A DNA stretch of 35,431 nucleotides from Streptomyces sp. MBT53 (GTDB lineage Bacteria; Actinomycetota; Actinomycetes; Streptomycetales; Streptomycetaceae): the NCBI RefSeq assembly GCF_016654115.1, contig NZ_JAEQAZ010000091.1, positions 1 to 35,431 of the forward strand, read 5' to 3'. The first letter of the stretch is position 1. Each line of letters begins with the position of its first letter. The notes beneath the pieces are model-generated. The model was not told where the DNA came from, searched no databases, and worked only from the letters and a program-made list of their open reading frames with translations. Both the position numbers and the translations under genes were made by a program. Below are positions 1 through 5,737 of the stretch, piece by piece.

Positions 1-498
1 CCGCCCGCCGCGACCGGCAACACCGTCGACGACCTGCTCGCCGACCGCGACGCCCTCGCCGACGCGATGGACCCCGCCCCGGACCCGGAGACATGGGGCG
101 CCCTCGCCGAAGACACCACGTTCGCCGAGGAGTTGGCCGCCGCCATCGCGTCCGACGCCGCCAAGGGCGTGAGCGAGGAGACCGCCCGCCGGGTCACCCG
201 CGCCGAGGCCCGCGCCCTGTACGAGGAGTACGTCTACCGGCAGTACCTCGCCGCCGAGGACGCCACGAACGGCTATCTCCTCAATGCCAAGGCCAAGGCC
301 GCCGGGGTCAATCCGGCTGAACTCTTCTCCGGCCCGGCTCGAATCGCGTACGCGCGGGCGAGCGACGAACTGAAAGAGTGGTGGGCCCAGCACGGCAGGC
401 TGACCCAGGCCGAGTTCATCGAGCAGGCAACCGGCCGCGAACAGCGCTGGGCATCCGGCGCACGCAAGAGCGAGTCCGACGAGCAGAACAAGAGGTGA
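1..498 (+). CDS. Phage minor head protein, C-terminal part (partial)
   Basis: The frame is open from base 1, so the start lies outside the window; about 165 C-terminal residues are present. The visible part is mostly charged, Ala-rich helix, with a stretch reading NAKAKAAGVNPAELF followed by DELKEWWAQHGRLTQAEF near the end, and a lysine/serine-rich hydrophilic tail. No catalytic motif is visible. Its place just before the scaffold and capsid genes is where actinophages usually carry a minor head (MuF-like) or capsid-maturation protein, so the call rests mainly on position. It could equally be another pre-capsid structural protein. The downstream Rmf-like gene starts 5 bp after its stop, suggesting one transcript. 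Confidence 0.5.
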   Translation, partial: PPAATGNTVDDLLADRDALADAMDPAPDPETWGALAEDTTFAEELAAAIASDAAKGVSEETARRVTRAEARALYEEYVYRQYLAAEDATNGYLLNAKAKAAGVNPAELFSGPARIAYARASDELKEWWAQHGRLTQAEFIEQATGREQRWASGARKSESDEQNKR

Positions 499-502
499 GC
501 CT

Positions 503-664
503 GTGGGGACGCGTGAGGACATCGTGCGGGCCATCACCGAGGGCGCCGAGGCCGGACGCCGCGGCGACGACGTGCGGACGTGCCCGTACCCGCGTGACTC
601 CCTGCTGCGCACGGGATGGATCAAGGGCTACGCCCGCGAGCGCCCCGCGACGTCCACTAGCTAA
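503..664 (+). CDS. Rmf/CrpP-fold small protein
   Basis: 53 aa, GTG start 5 bp after the preceding stop. The pattern G-A-E-A-G-R-R-G-D-D then CPYPRDSLLRTGWIKGYARER matches the ribosome modulation factor (Rmf)/CrpP family: an N-terminal small-residue helix, the Cys-Pro-Tyr turn, then an Arg/Trp-Gly-Tyr helix. Rmf in enterobacteria dimerises 70S ribosomes. CrpP-like relatives are common on phages and plasmids, but their role there is unsettled. Translational coupling to the head gene and the terminator 14 bp downstream make it the last gene of the upstream head transcript. Family assignment is by motif; function in this phage is unknown. Confidence 0.72.
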   Translation: MGTREDIVRAITEGAEAGRRGDDVRTCPYPRDSLLRTGWIKGYARERPATSTS

Positions 665-677
665 TTTGCCCATTGGT

Positions 678-711
678 GAAGGGCCGGACCGCTCACGCGG
701 TCCGGCCCTTC
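678..711. terminator. Strong hairpin terminator
   Basis: A perfect 15-bp stem (678-692 with 697-711) around a TCAC loop, 13 bp after the Rmf-like stop. The convergent minus-strand gene ends at 736, so it can serve both strands. No long T-run follows, as is usual in Streptomyces. Confidence 0.75.
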
Positions 712-735
712 TCTAGCTCTAGGGAAGCCAGATGA

Positions 736-918
736 TCACGTGAGAATGAACGCGATCACCCCCAGGCCGAGCGTCAGCGTCGCTGCGAAGGCCGTAGCCG
801 CCGCGCTGACGGGGTTCCCTCCCGCGTGGTCAGTGATGATCACTGCCACCAGGGAGGCAACGAGTGCAAGCGCCGTCACAAGGGACAGCGCCCATGCCTT
901 TCGTTCAGAAGTGTTCAA
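736..918 (-). CDS. Small two-helix membrane protein
   Basis: 60 aa, TTG start. A short basic N-terminus (NTSERKAW) is followed by a hydrophobic segment at about residues 9-28, a polar turn (TDHAGGN), and a second hydrophobic segment at about 37-59 ending the protein. This is a helical hairpin topology. It lies on the strand opposite the head genes and converges on the hairpin at 678-711, which supports a separate transcription unit. A TAA stop just upstream of the TTG limits start choice, and no well-spaced ribosome site is seen (GGAAGG lies 14 nt upstream). No family is recognised. It may be a moron gene, for example in superinfection exclusion, but this is inference. Confidence 0.5.
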   Translation of the reverse strand: MNTSERKAWALSLVTALALVASLVAVIITDHAGGNPVSAAATAFAATLTLGLGVIAFILT

Positions 919-952
919 TTTTTAAACCTGAACCTTCCGCACTCGACAACGC

Positions 953-1081
953 GGCACCGGCTTCCCCTTCCGGTGCCTCTTCGTCGTTGCGTGCTCACCA
1001 ATGAGGCTACCGCAGCAGGCGGACGGTCCGCCTAAAGGATCTATGCATGTGAGAGAGCCCGCCAACGGCGGGCCCTCTCAC
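953..1081. promoter_or_regulatory. Cluster of three inverted repeats before the scaffold gene
   Basis: Between the divergent minus gene and the scaffold gene lie three hairpins: an 8-bp stem at 953-960/970-977, an 8-bp stem with one-base loop at 1017-1033, and a 15-bp stem with one mismatch at 1049-1063/1067-1081. The last ends 27 bp before the scaffold ATG. They may terminate read-through or act as processing or stabilising structures in the leader of the capsid mRNA. No clear -10/-35 pair was found. Confidence 0.45.
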
Positions 1082-1107
1082 ACCCCTAATCACCCAGGAG
1101 TGCACCC

Positions 1108-1746
1108 ATGACGACCCCGGCCCCGTCCTCGACCGCACCAAGCGGACAGCCGCAGGGCGCCCCCAGCGCCCCGCCGAGCGGACAGCCGACCGGCGGCGCA
1201 CCCGTGCCCGCCCCGACCGCGCCGCCGACGCCCGCCGCCGTACCGCAGCAGCAGCCCGCCCCCGCGCCAGCACCGCAGCCGGCACCCGTCACCCCGCCCG
1301 TACCGGCCGCGCCCGCACCGGCCCCCGCCGAGCAGCCGCAGCCCCCGCAGCCAGCACCGGTCCCGCCGGTCGCCCAGGTCGCGCCGGCGGTCGAGGGCGA
1401 CATCAGCCGTCTGCCGCAGTGGGCGCAGCGCGCCATCACGGACAGCCAGACCGTGGCCCGCGCCGCCGCCGTACAGACCGCCGTTCTTCAGGCCGCCCCC
1501 GCCGCAGGGGCTGACCCGCTCGCCCTGCTCGACTCCGTGTCGTTCCGCGCCACGGTCGCGGCGATCGATCCGAACGACACCGCCGCACTGACCGCCGCGA
1601 TCACCGCCGCCGTCAACGCGAATCCCCGCCTCGGCACCCCGGCGGCCGGACCGGCCCGCGGCGGCGCCGAGTTCAACGGGCCCCCGGTCGGCGACAAGCG
1701 CCCCGGCACCCTCGCCGACGCCATCGCCGCCCGGTTCAACAGCTAA
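1108..1746 (+). CDS. Capsid scaffolding protein
   Basis: 212 aa. The first ~95 residues are a Pro/Ala/Gln low-complexity region; residues ~98-180 are compact and helical (LPQWAQRAITD, AVLQAAPAAGADPLALLDS, AIDPNDTAALTAAI); the C-terminus has a short basic/hydrophobic end (DAIAARFNS). Its position immediately before the major capsid gene, its size and its helical C-terminal half fit actinophage scaffold proteins, which guide procapsid assembly and leave the mature head. RBS is CAGGAG upstream of ATG. The capsid gene begins 21 bp later. The family has little sequence conservation, so the assignment is by context. Confidence 0.7.
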   Translation: MTTPAPSSTAPSGQPQGAPSAPPSGQPTGGAPVPAPTAPPTPAAVPQQQPAPAPAPQPAPVTPPVPAAPAPAPAEQPQPPQPAPVPPVAQVAPAVEGDISRLPQWAQRAITDSQTVARAAAVQTAVLQAAPAAGADPLALLDSVSFRATVAAIDPNDTAALTAAITAAVNANPRLGTPAAGPARGGAEFNGPPVGDKRPGTLADAIAARFNS

Positions 1747-1767
1747 CCCCAGACAGGAGTAACCCCC

Positions 1768-2772
1768 ATGCCCGTGACCCTCGACGAGGCGAAGAACAAC
1801 GCGACCGACGACATCGACGTGACGGTCATCGACGAGTTCCGCAAGGAATCCGTCCTGCTCGACTCGATGATCTTCAACGACGTCGTCAACCCGGCCGGCG
1901 ACGGCGACACCCTCACCTACACGTACCGCCGGCTGGTCACCCAGCCGACGGCGGACTTCCGCAAGATCAACACCGAGTACGCGCCGAGCGAGGTCAAGAC
2001 CGAGCGGCACAGTGTCGACCTCGCCGTACTCGGTGGGTCGTTCCAGGTCGACCGTGTGATCTCCCGTATCGGCCCGGCAGCGTCCAACGCGGTCACGCTG
2101 AACATGACGCAGAAGATCAAGGCCGCCCGCACCACGTTCCAGGACGCCGTGATCAACGGCGACACCGCGGTCGACGAGGACTCGTTCGACGGCCTCGACA
2201 AGGCACTGTCCGGCAGCTCGACCGAGTTCCGCCTCGCCACGGTAACCGACTGGACCGACTTCGACACCGACCCACGCGCCGAACAGAAGGCCCTCGACAT
2301 CCTCGACGAGTGGCTGTCGCTGCTCGACGGCGCCCCGTCGCTGGTGATCGGCAACAGCACCGCCCTTGCGCGCGTGCGGGCCCTCGCCCGCCGCGCCGGG
2401 CAGTACACCCGCGACCCGGTCGACGGCCTGATCGGCAACAACGGCCGCCCGATCGTGCGCGAGAGCTACGGCGGGATCACGTTCGTGGACCCCGGCGAGA
2501 AGGCCGGCACCTCGGCCCCGATCATCCCCGTGGAGAACCGGACCGTGGGCGGCACCGCCGCGACCGGCCTCACCGACCTCTACGCGGTCCGGATCGGCCT
2601 CGACGGATTCCACGGTGTGGCCACCGTCGGCGGCCAGTTGGTCAGCACGTGGCTTCCCAACTTCACCGCCGCCGGCGCCGTGAAGACGGGCGAGGTCGAG
2701 ATGGGGCCGATCGGCGTCGTCCTCAAGGCCACCAAGGCAGCGTCAGTGTTCCGCAACATCAAGGTCAGGTGA
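1768..2772 (+). CDS. Major capsid protein, HK97 fold
   Basis: 334 aa. The order is typical of HK97-fold coat proteins of actinophages: a short N-terminal helix (LDEAKNNATDDIDVTVID), then DTLTYTYRRL and QPTADFRKIN beta segments, a gly-rich VLGGSFQVDRV, the spine helix (NAVTLNMTQKIKAARTTFQDAVINGD), a P-domain/A-domain with the alanine-rich helix (NSTALARVRALARRAGQYT), and a final beta region (VGGQLVSTWL, MGPIGVVLK). A GGAG-type RBS (CAGGAGTAA) precedes ATG by 6 nt. No N-terminal protease-cleaved delta domain is visible, consistent with the separate scaffold upstream. It forms the icosahedral shell. Confidence 0.88.
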   Translation: MPVTLDEAKNNATDDIDVTVIDEFRKESVLLDSMIFNDVVNPAGDGDTLTYTYRRLVTQPTADFRKINTEYAPSEVKTERHSVDLAVLGGSFQVDRVISRIGPAASNAVTLNMTQKIKAARTTFQDAVINGDTAVDEDSFDGLDKALSGSSTEFRLATVTDWTDFDTDPRAEQKALDILDEWLSLLDGAPSLVIGNSTALARVRALARRAGQYTRDPVDGLIGNNGRPIVRESYGGITFVDPGEKAGTSAPIIPVENRTVGGTAATGLTDLYAVRIGLDGFHGVATVGGQLVSTWLPNFTAAGAVKTGEVEMGPIGVVLKATKAASVFRNIKVR

Positions 2773-2775
2773 CCC

Positions 2776-3018
2776 ATGTACGAAGTGACCACTCCCGTAG
2801 CGGAGTTCAACGGGCAGGTGGCCGGCGTGTGGTTCGTCGACGGCGAGGCCACCACCGACAGCGAGGGCGCGGTCGCGTACTTCCGGCGCCACGGTTACAC
2901 CGTGACGCCGGTCGACGACGAGCCAGCTGAGGGTGACCCGCCGGGCGATTCCGGCACGACCAGCCCCGACGGCCCGCAGGCGACCAAGCCCGCGGGCCGT
3001 CCTCGTTCCAAGGGGTGA
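2776..3018 (+). CDS. Small hypothetical head-region protein
   Basis: 80 aa, starting 4 bp after the capsid stop, so probably co-translated. Residues 1-45 look like a small beta/alpha fold (TTPVAEFNGQVAGVWFVDGEA, AVAYFRRHGYTVTPV); residues 50-80 are a disordered, Pro/Asp/Gly-rich, basic-ended tail. Comparable short proteins follow the capsid gene in many actinophages and are unassigned; a decoration or stabilising role is possible but not shown by sequence. Confidence 0.65.
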   Translation: MYEVTTPVAEFNGQVAGVWFVDGEATTDSEGAVAYFRRHGYTVTPVDDEPAEGDPPGDSGTTSPDGPQATKPAGRPRSKG

Positions 3019-3021
3019 ACG

Positions 3022-3402
3022 GTGGGCCGTGTCTACGCCACCCCCGAGCAGGTGTGGACCGGCCAGCCTCCGGCGGACGCCGAGAGGCTGCTCGCGCGGG
3101 CGTCCGAGGACATCGACGACGCCCTGCTGACGGCCGTCTACCGCACCGACAGCGCGGGCATGCCGACCGATCCGAAGGTCGTGACCGCCCTGGCCGAGGC
3201 CGTGCGCGATCAGATCGAGTATCGGGCCGCGACCGGCGACGACGGAACGGGCGGGGCCGGCCGGTGGGACAGCGTCTCTATCGGCCCCGTGTCCCTGTCC
3301 GGCCGCAAGGACGTCCCCGCCGCGGCGGGCGACGTCGACCTCGCGCCCCGTGCGCACCGCGCCCTCGCGCGCGCCGGACTGCTGCCGGGGGTGATCTGGT
3401 GA
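3022..3402 (+). CDS. Head-tail connector (gp6-like adaptor)
   Basis: 126 aa, GTG start with AAGGGG 8 nt upstream. The sequence is mainly helical: YATPEQVWTG, then ERLLARASEDIDDALLTAVY, and PKVVTALAEAVRDQIEYRAA. This is the pattern of HK97 gp6/SPP1 gp15-type adaptors, in which 'LL..AS..ID' helices form a dodecameric ring under the portal. The C-terminal part (VSIGPVSLSG, LAPRAHRALARAGLL) is also typical of actinophage versions. Its stop overlaps the next start by 4 bp. Confidence 0.75.
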   Translation: MGRVYATPEQVWTGQPPADAERLLARASEDIDDALLTAVYRTDSAGMPTDPKVVTALAEAVRDQIEYRAATGDDGTGGAGRWDSVSIGPVSLSGRKDVPAAAGDVDLAPRAHRALARAGLLPGVIW

Positions 3403-3716
3403 ACGTTCCCGAGTGGCTGCTCGTCCACCGGATCACCATCGAGCCCTACCTCGGCACCAGCGCGTACGGACCGAAGTACGGGCCACCCGCCGCGGGCGTG
3501 CCCGCCCTGGTCGCCGAGGCGATCAAGCGCGTACGGGATGCGACCGGCGCCGAGGTCGTCTCGACCGCGCAGATCTACGCCGGCCCCGACCTCGACTGCC
3601 CGACCGGATCACGGGTCACGCTGCCCACCGGCCGCACCACCACCGCGATCAGCGTCGCCCACCACACCGCGCCCGGTCTGCCCGTGCCGCAGTCGACGGA
3701 GGTGATGTGCGAGTGA
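3399..3716 (+). CDS. Head closure / head-tail joining protein
   Basis: 105 aa, GTG start overlapping the previous stop (GTGA), which fixes the start although the frame is open far upstream. It is beta-rich: VHRITIEPYLGTSAYGPKYG, AEVVSTAQIYAGP, GSRVTLPTGRTTTAISVAHH. This beta-barrel pattern, with an oxidised-looking P-x-G-S-x-V turn, matches head-closure proteins of the SPP1 gp16/HK97 gp7 type that plug the portal after packaging. Four genes here are chained by 4-bp overlaps, implying stoichiometric translation. Confidence 0.72.
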   Translation: MNVPEWLLVHRITIEPYLGTSAYGPKYGPPAAGVPALVAEAIKRVRDATGAEVVSTAQIYAGPDLDCPTGSRVTLPTGRTTTAISVAHHTAPGLPVPQSTEVMCE

Positions 3717-4063
3717 CCCAGCGCGCCCGGATCAGATGGAACGGGAACACCGCCCTCGCGGCGATGCGTCAAGGCGCCCTGCGCGGAGTGCGGTTGGGCG
3801 CGGAACACCTGTTGGAAGTCTCCCGACAACGGGTGCCGATCGAGGAAGGCACGTTGGAACGCTCCGGCGTCGTCTCCGTCGACGAGCAGTCCGTGACGGC
3901 CGCCGTGTCCTACGACACCCCGTATGCCGTGCGCCAGCACGAAGAACTGACCTACCGCCACGACCACGGCCGTACGGCGAAGTACTTGGAAGGGCCGTTG
4001 CACGAGGAGAACGGCACCATTACGGAGATCATCGCCGCCCAGGTCCGGCGGTCGGTGCGGTGA
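3713..4063 (+). CDS. HK97 gp10-like neck / minor capsid protein
   Basis: 116 aa, GTG start overlapping the previous stop by 4 bp. An N-terminal helix (AALRQGALRGVRLGAEHLLEVSRQ-like region, residues ~17-40) precedes VPIEEGTLERSG and a beta region with TPYAVRQHEELTYRHDHGR followed by AKYLEGPL. The 'YAVRQHE...KYLE.PL' signature is characteristic of the gp10/minor capsid family that forms part of the neck between connector and tail. The position between head closure and tail terminator agrees. Confidence 0.82.
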   Translation: MTQRARIRWNGNTALAAMRQGALRGVRLGAEHLLEVSRQRVPIEEGTLERSGVVSVDEQSVTAAVSYDTPYAVRQHEELTYRHDHGRTAKYLEGPLHEENGTITEIIAAQVRRSVR

Positions 4064-4491
4064 GCTTCCTTGTCGACATCGTCGACGGCCTCGCCCGCCT
4101 GCTCGACGCCGCCAGCGTGGCCACCTACCGGCCCGACGGCGTGTACGGGGCGGGCGAGACGGCGATCACGGACACCGTCATGCCGGACGGCCCGGACCGC
4201 GCCGTCGTGCTCACCGCCTACGACACGGCCAACTCGCAGACCCTCACCGACACCACCGTCTACGTGCAGGCCCGTACCCGCGCCGGCGTCGATCCGCGCG
4301 AGGTGGCCGCCCTGGACGACGCCGTGTTCGAGGTGCTGCACAACTCCGGCCCGTTCCTGTTCGGTACGGCCCGCGTCGTGCTGATCACCCGCCAGTCCGC
4401 CGCCCCGCTCGGCGCCGACTCGGCCGGCCGGTTCGAGCGGACCAGCAACTACGCGTTGCGCGCTCACCGGCCCCACCCCCGACTTGAGTAG
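4060..4491 (+). CDS. Tail terminator protein
   Basis: 143 aa, GTG start overlapping the previous stop by 4 bp. Residues run from an N-terminal helix (FLVDIVDGLARLLDAAS) to a beta core (RAVVLTAYDT, TTVYVQARTRAGVDPREVAALDDAVFEVLH) and a terminal strand (TARVVLITRQSAAPLG, FERTSNYALRAHRP). This alternation and the final 'R.ERTSNY.L..' segment are usual in actinophage tail terminators, the minor-capsid family at this locus. The ring caps the tail tube and binds the neck. It is the last of the four overlapping genes. Confidence 0.75.
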   Translation: MSFLVDIVDGLARLLDAASVATYRPDGVYGAGETAITDTVMPDGPDRAVVLTAYDTANSQTLTDTTVYVQARTRAGVDPREVAALDDAVFEVLHNSGPFLFGTARVVLITRQSAAPLGADSAGRFERTSNYALRAHRPHPRLE

Positions 4492-4503
4492 GAGGACCGT
4501 CCC

Positions 4504-4998
4504 ATGTCCACCCCCGTACAGCCGGCGGAGACCGAGACCGCGCTCGCGCGCCGGTACCGCCTGGAACTCGACGCAAGTTCGACGAGCACCCCGTCGTGGG
4601 TGATCGTGCCCGGCATCCAGGAGTTCGACCCGGCGGTCGACCCCACGCAGCAGGATTCCACCACCTACGAGGACGGCGGTTGGGCCGACAGCACCGTCAC
4701 GCAACTCGCGTGGTCCGTCGAGCTGACGCTGCTGCACCGCTACCACCCGACCACGAAGGCGTTCAACGCGGCGCAGGAAAAGCTCAGGCTCGCGGCCGAG
4801 AGCTTCGGCAGCGGCGCGACCGTCCACGTGCGGTGGTACGACCGCGAGGGCCGCGCCGACGCCTACGAGGGCCGCGCCCTGGTGACGTGGGACCCGGACG
4901 GCGGAGCGACCGACGACCTCGACTCGGTCGGGGTCACGCTCACCGGCAAGGGCGCCAAGACCGCGATCACCAACCCGCTCGCTGGGAGTGGTTCGTAA
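4504..4998 (+). CDS. Major tail (tube) protein
   Basis: 164 aa, RBS TAGGAGGA 6 nt before ATG. The core shows alternating strands: RYRLELDASS, WVIVPGIQEFDPAV, DSTTYEDGGWADSTVTQLAWSVEL, VHVRWYDREGRADAYEGRALV, and DDLDSVGVTLTGKG at the end. The 'G(I)..F.P....Q.DSTTYEDGGW' and final 'VTLTGKG' stretches are typical of Streptomyces phage tail-tube subunits. It polymerises into the non-contractile tube. Its stop overlaps the start of the chaperone gene by one base (TAATG). Confidence 0.85.
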   Translation: MSTPVQPAETETALARRYRLELDASSTSTPSWVIVPGIQEFDPAVDPTQQDSTTYEDGGWADSTVTQLAWSVELTLLHRYHPTTKAFNAAQEKLRLAAESFGSGATVHVRWYDREGRADAYEGRALVTWDPDGGATDDLDSVGVTLTGKGAKTAITNPLAGSGS

Positions 4999-5489
4999 TG
5001 GCCTTTCAGGAACTCGGCAACCTGCTCGACGACTCCCTCGTACTCCCGATCAAGGGGAAGACGTACCGGATTCCCGCCCCGTCCGCGGCGACCGGTTTGC
5101 GCGTGCAGGCCATCATGCAGGCCGCCGCCACGGCCGCCGACGGCGGACAGGCCGACAAAGAGGTGTTGGCGGATGCGGCCGAGCGCGACATGTACGCCGA
5201 CGTCCTCGGCACCGCGCACGCCGAGATGGTCGCCGACGGCGTCGAGTGGCCGATGCTCAAGCACGCCGCCGTGACCGCCATGGTGTGGATCATCCAGAGC
5301 AAGGACCGCGCCGAGGCGTACTGGAACACCGGCGGCGACCCTTCTCAACTGGCCCCGAACCGGCAGCAGCGCCGCAGTACATCGGGTGCGGCGAACAAGA
5401 CCCGGTCTCGGGGCTCTTCGAGTGGTACGAAGCCCCGCCCGGCCAACCGGCGCGGAGGAAAGGGCAGCAGCGGCGCGCACCACAGGTGA
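4998..5489 (+). CDS. Tail assembly chaperone G-type protein
   Basis: 163 aa, ATG overlapping the tail-tube stop (TAATG). The N-terminal region (FQELGNLLDDSLVLPIKGKTYRIP) and the helical middle (RVQAIMQAAATA, VEWPMLKHAAVTAMVWIIQ, AEAYWNTGGDP) match the DUF7426-like family found between tail tube and tape measure. The last ~45 residues (PNRQQRRSTSG onward) are basic and low complexity. It should bind the tape measure during tail assembly. A second frame (-1) with a conserved 'VTWAQLL...W' domain overlaps its end, so it is the upstream partner of a G/T pair. Confidence 0.78.
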   Translation: MAFQELGNLLDDSLVLPIKGKTYRIPAPSAATGLRVQAIMQAAATAADGGQADKEVLADAAERDMYADVLGTAHAEMVADGVEWPMLKHAAVTAMVWIIQSKDRAEAYWNTGGDPSQLAPNRQQRRSTSGAANKTRSRGSSSGTKPRPANRRGGKGSSGAHHR

Positions 5490-5695
5490 CGTGGGCCCAA
5501 CTGCTCGACGAGTGGCCGCTCGTCGAGGCCGACCTACACGAGGTCTACGGCATCGACGCCGACGCACCCGGCCTTCTCGACGAGCGGTCGTGGCGATGGC
5601 TGCGCGTACGCATCTTCGGCCTCCTGTCCGCCGACTCCCGCATACAGCGCCTCTTCAACCCCCCGCCGGAGCCGAAGAAGCCCCGGCGTAGTTGA
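5486..5695 (+). CDS. Tail assembly chaperone T-type protein
   Basis: 69 aa if translated from the GTG that overlaps the G-protein stop (GTGA). Residues VTWAQLLDEWPLVEADLHEV, then LLDERSWRWLRVRIFGLLSAD, form the typical T domain of actinophage tail chaperones. It lies in the -1 frame relative to the G gene and that frame is open upstream, so a G-T fusion by -1 frameshifting is the alternative; a possible slip site is A-GGA-AAG at 5456-5462. The coordinates given are those of the independent ORF. Confidence 0.7.
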   Translation: MTWAQLLDEWPLVEADLHEVYGIDADAPGLLDERSWRWLRVRIFGLLSADSRIQRLFNPPPEPKKPRRS

Positions 5696-5737
5696 GTACC
5701 GCGCCGCGTGCGCGGCCCCCTGTGAGGAGGCCCGCGC

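Noticed and set aside
1090..2613. Long minus-strand open frame (over 500 codons) opposite scaffold and capsid
   Set aside because: It is the GC-rich shadow of two real genes; the product is Arg/Gly/Val-rich with no domain and no RBS.
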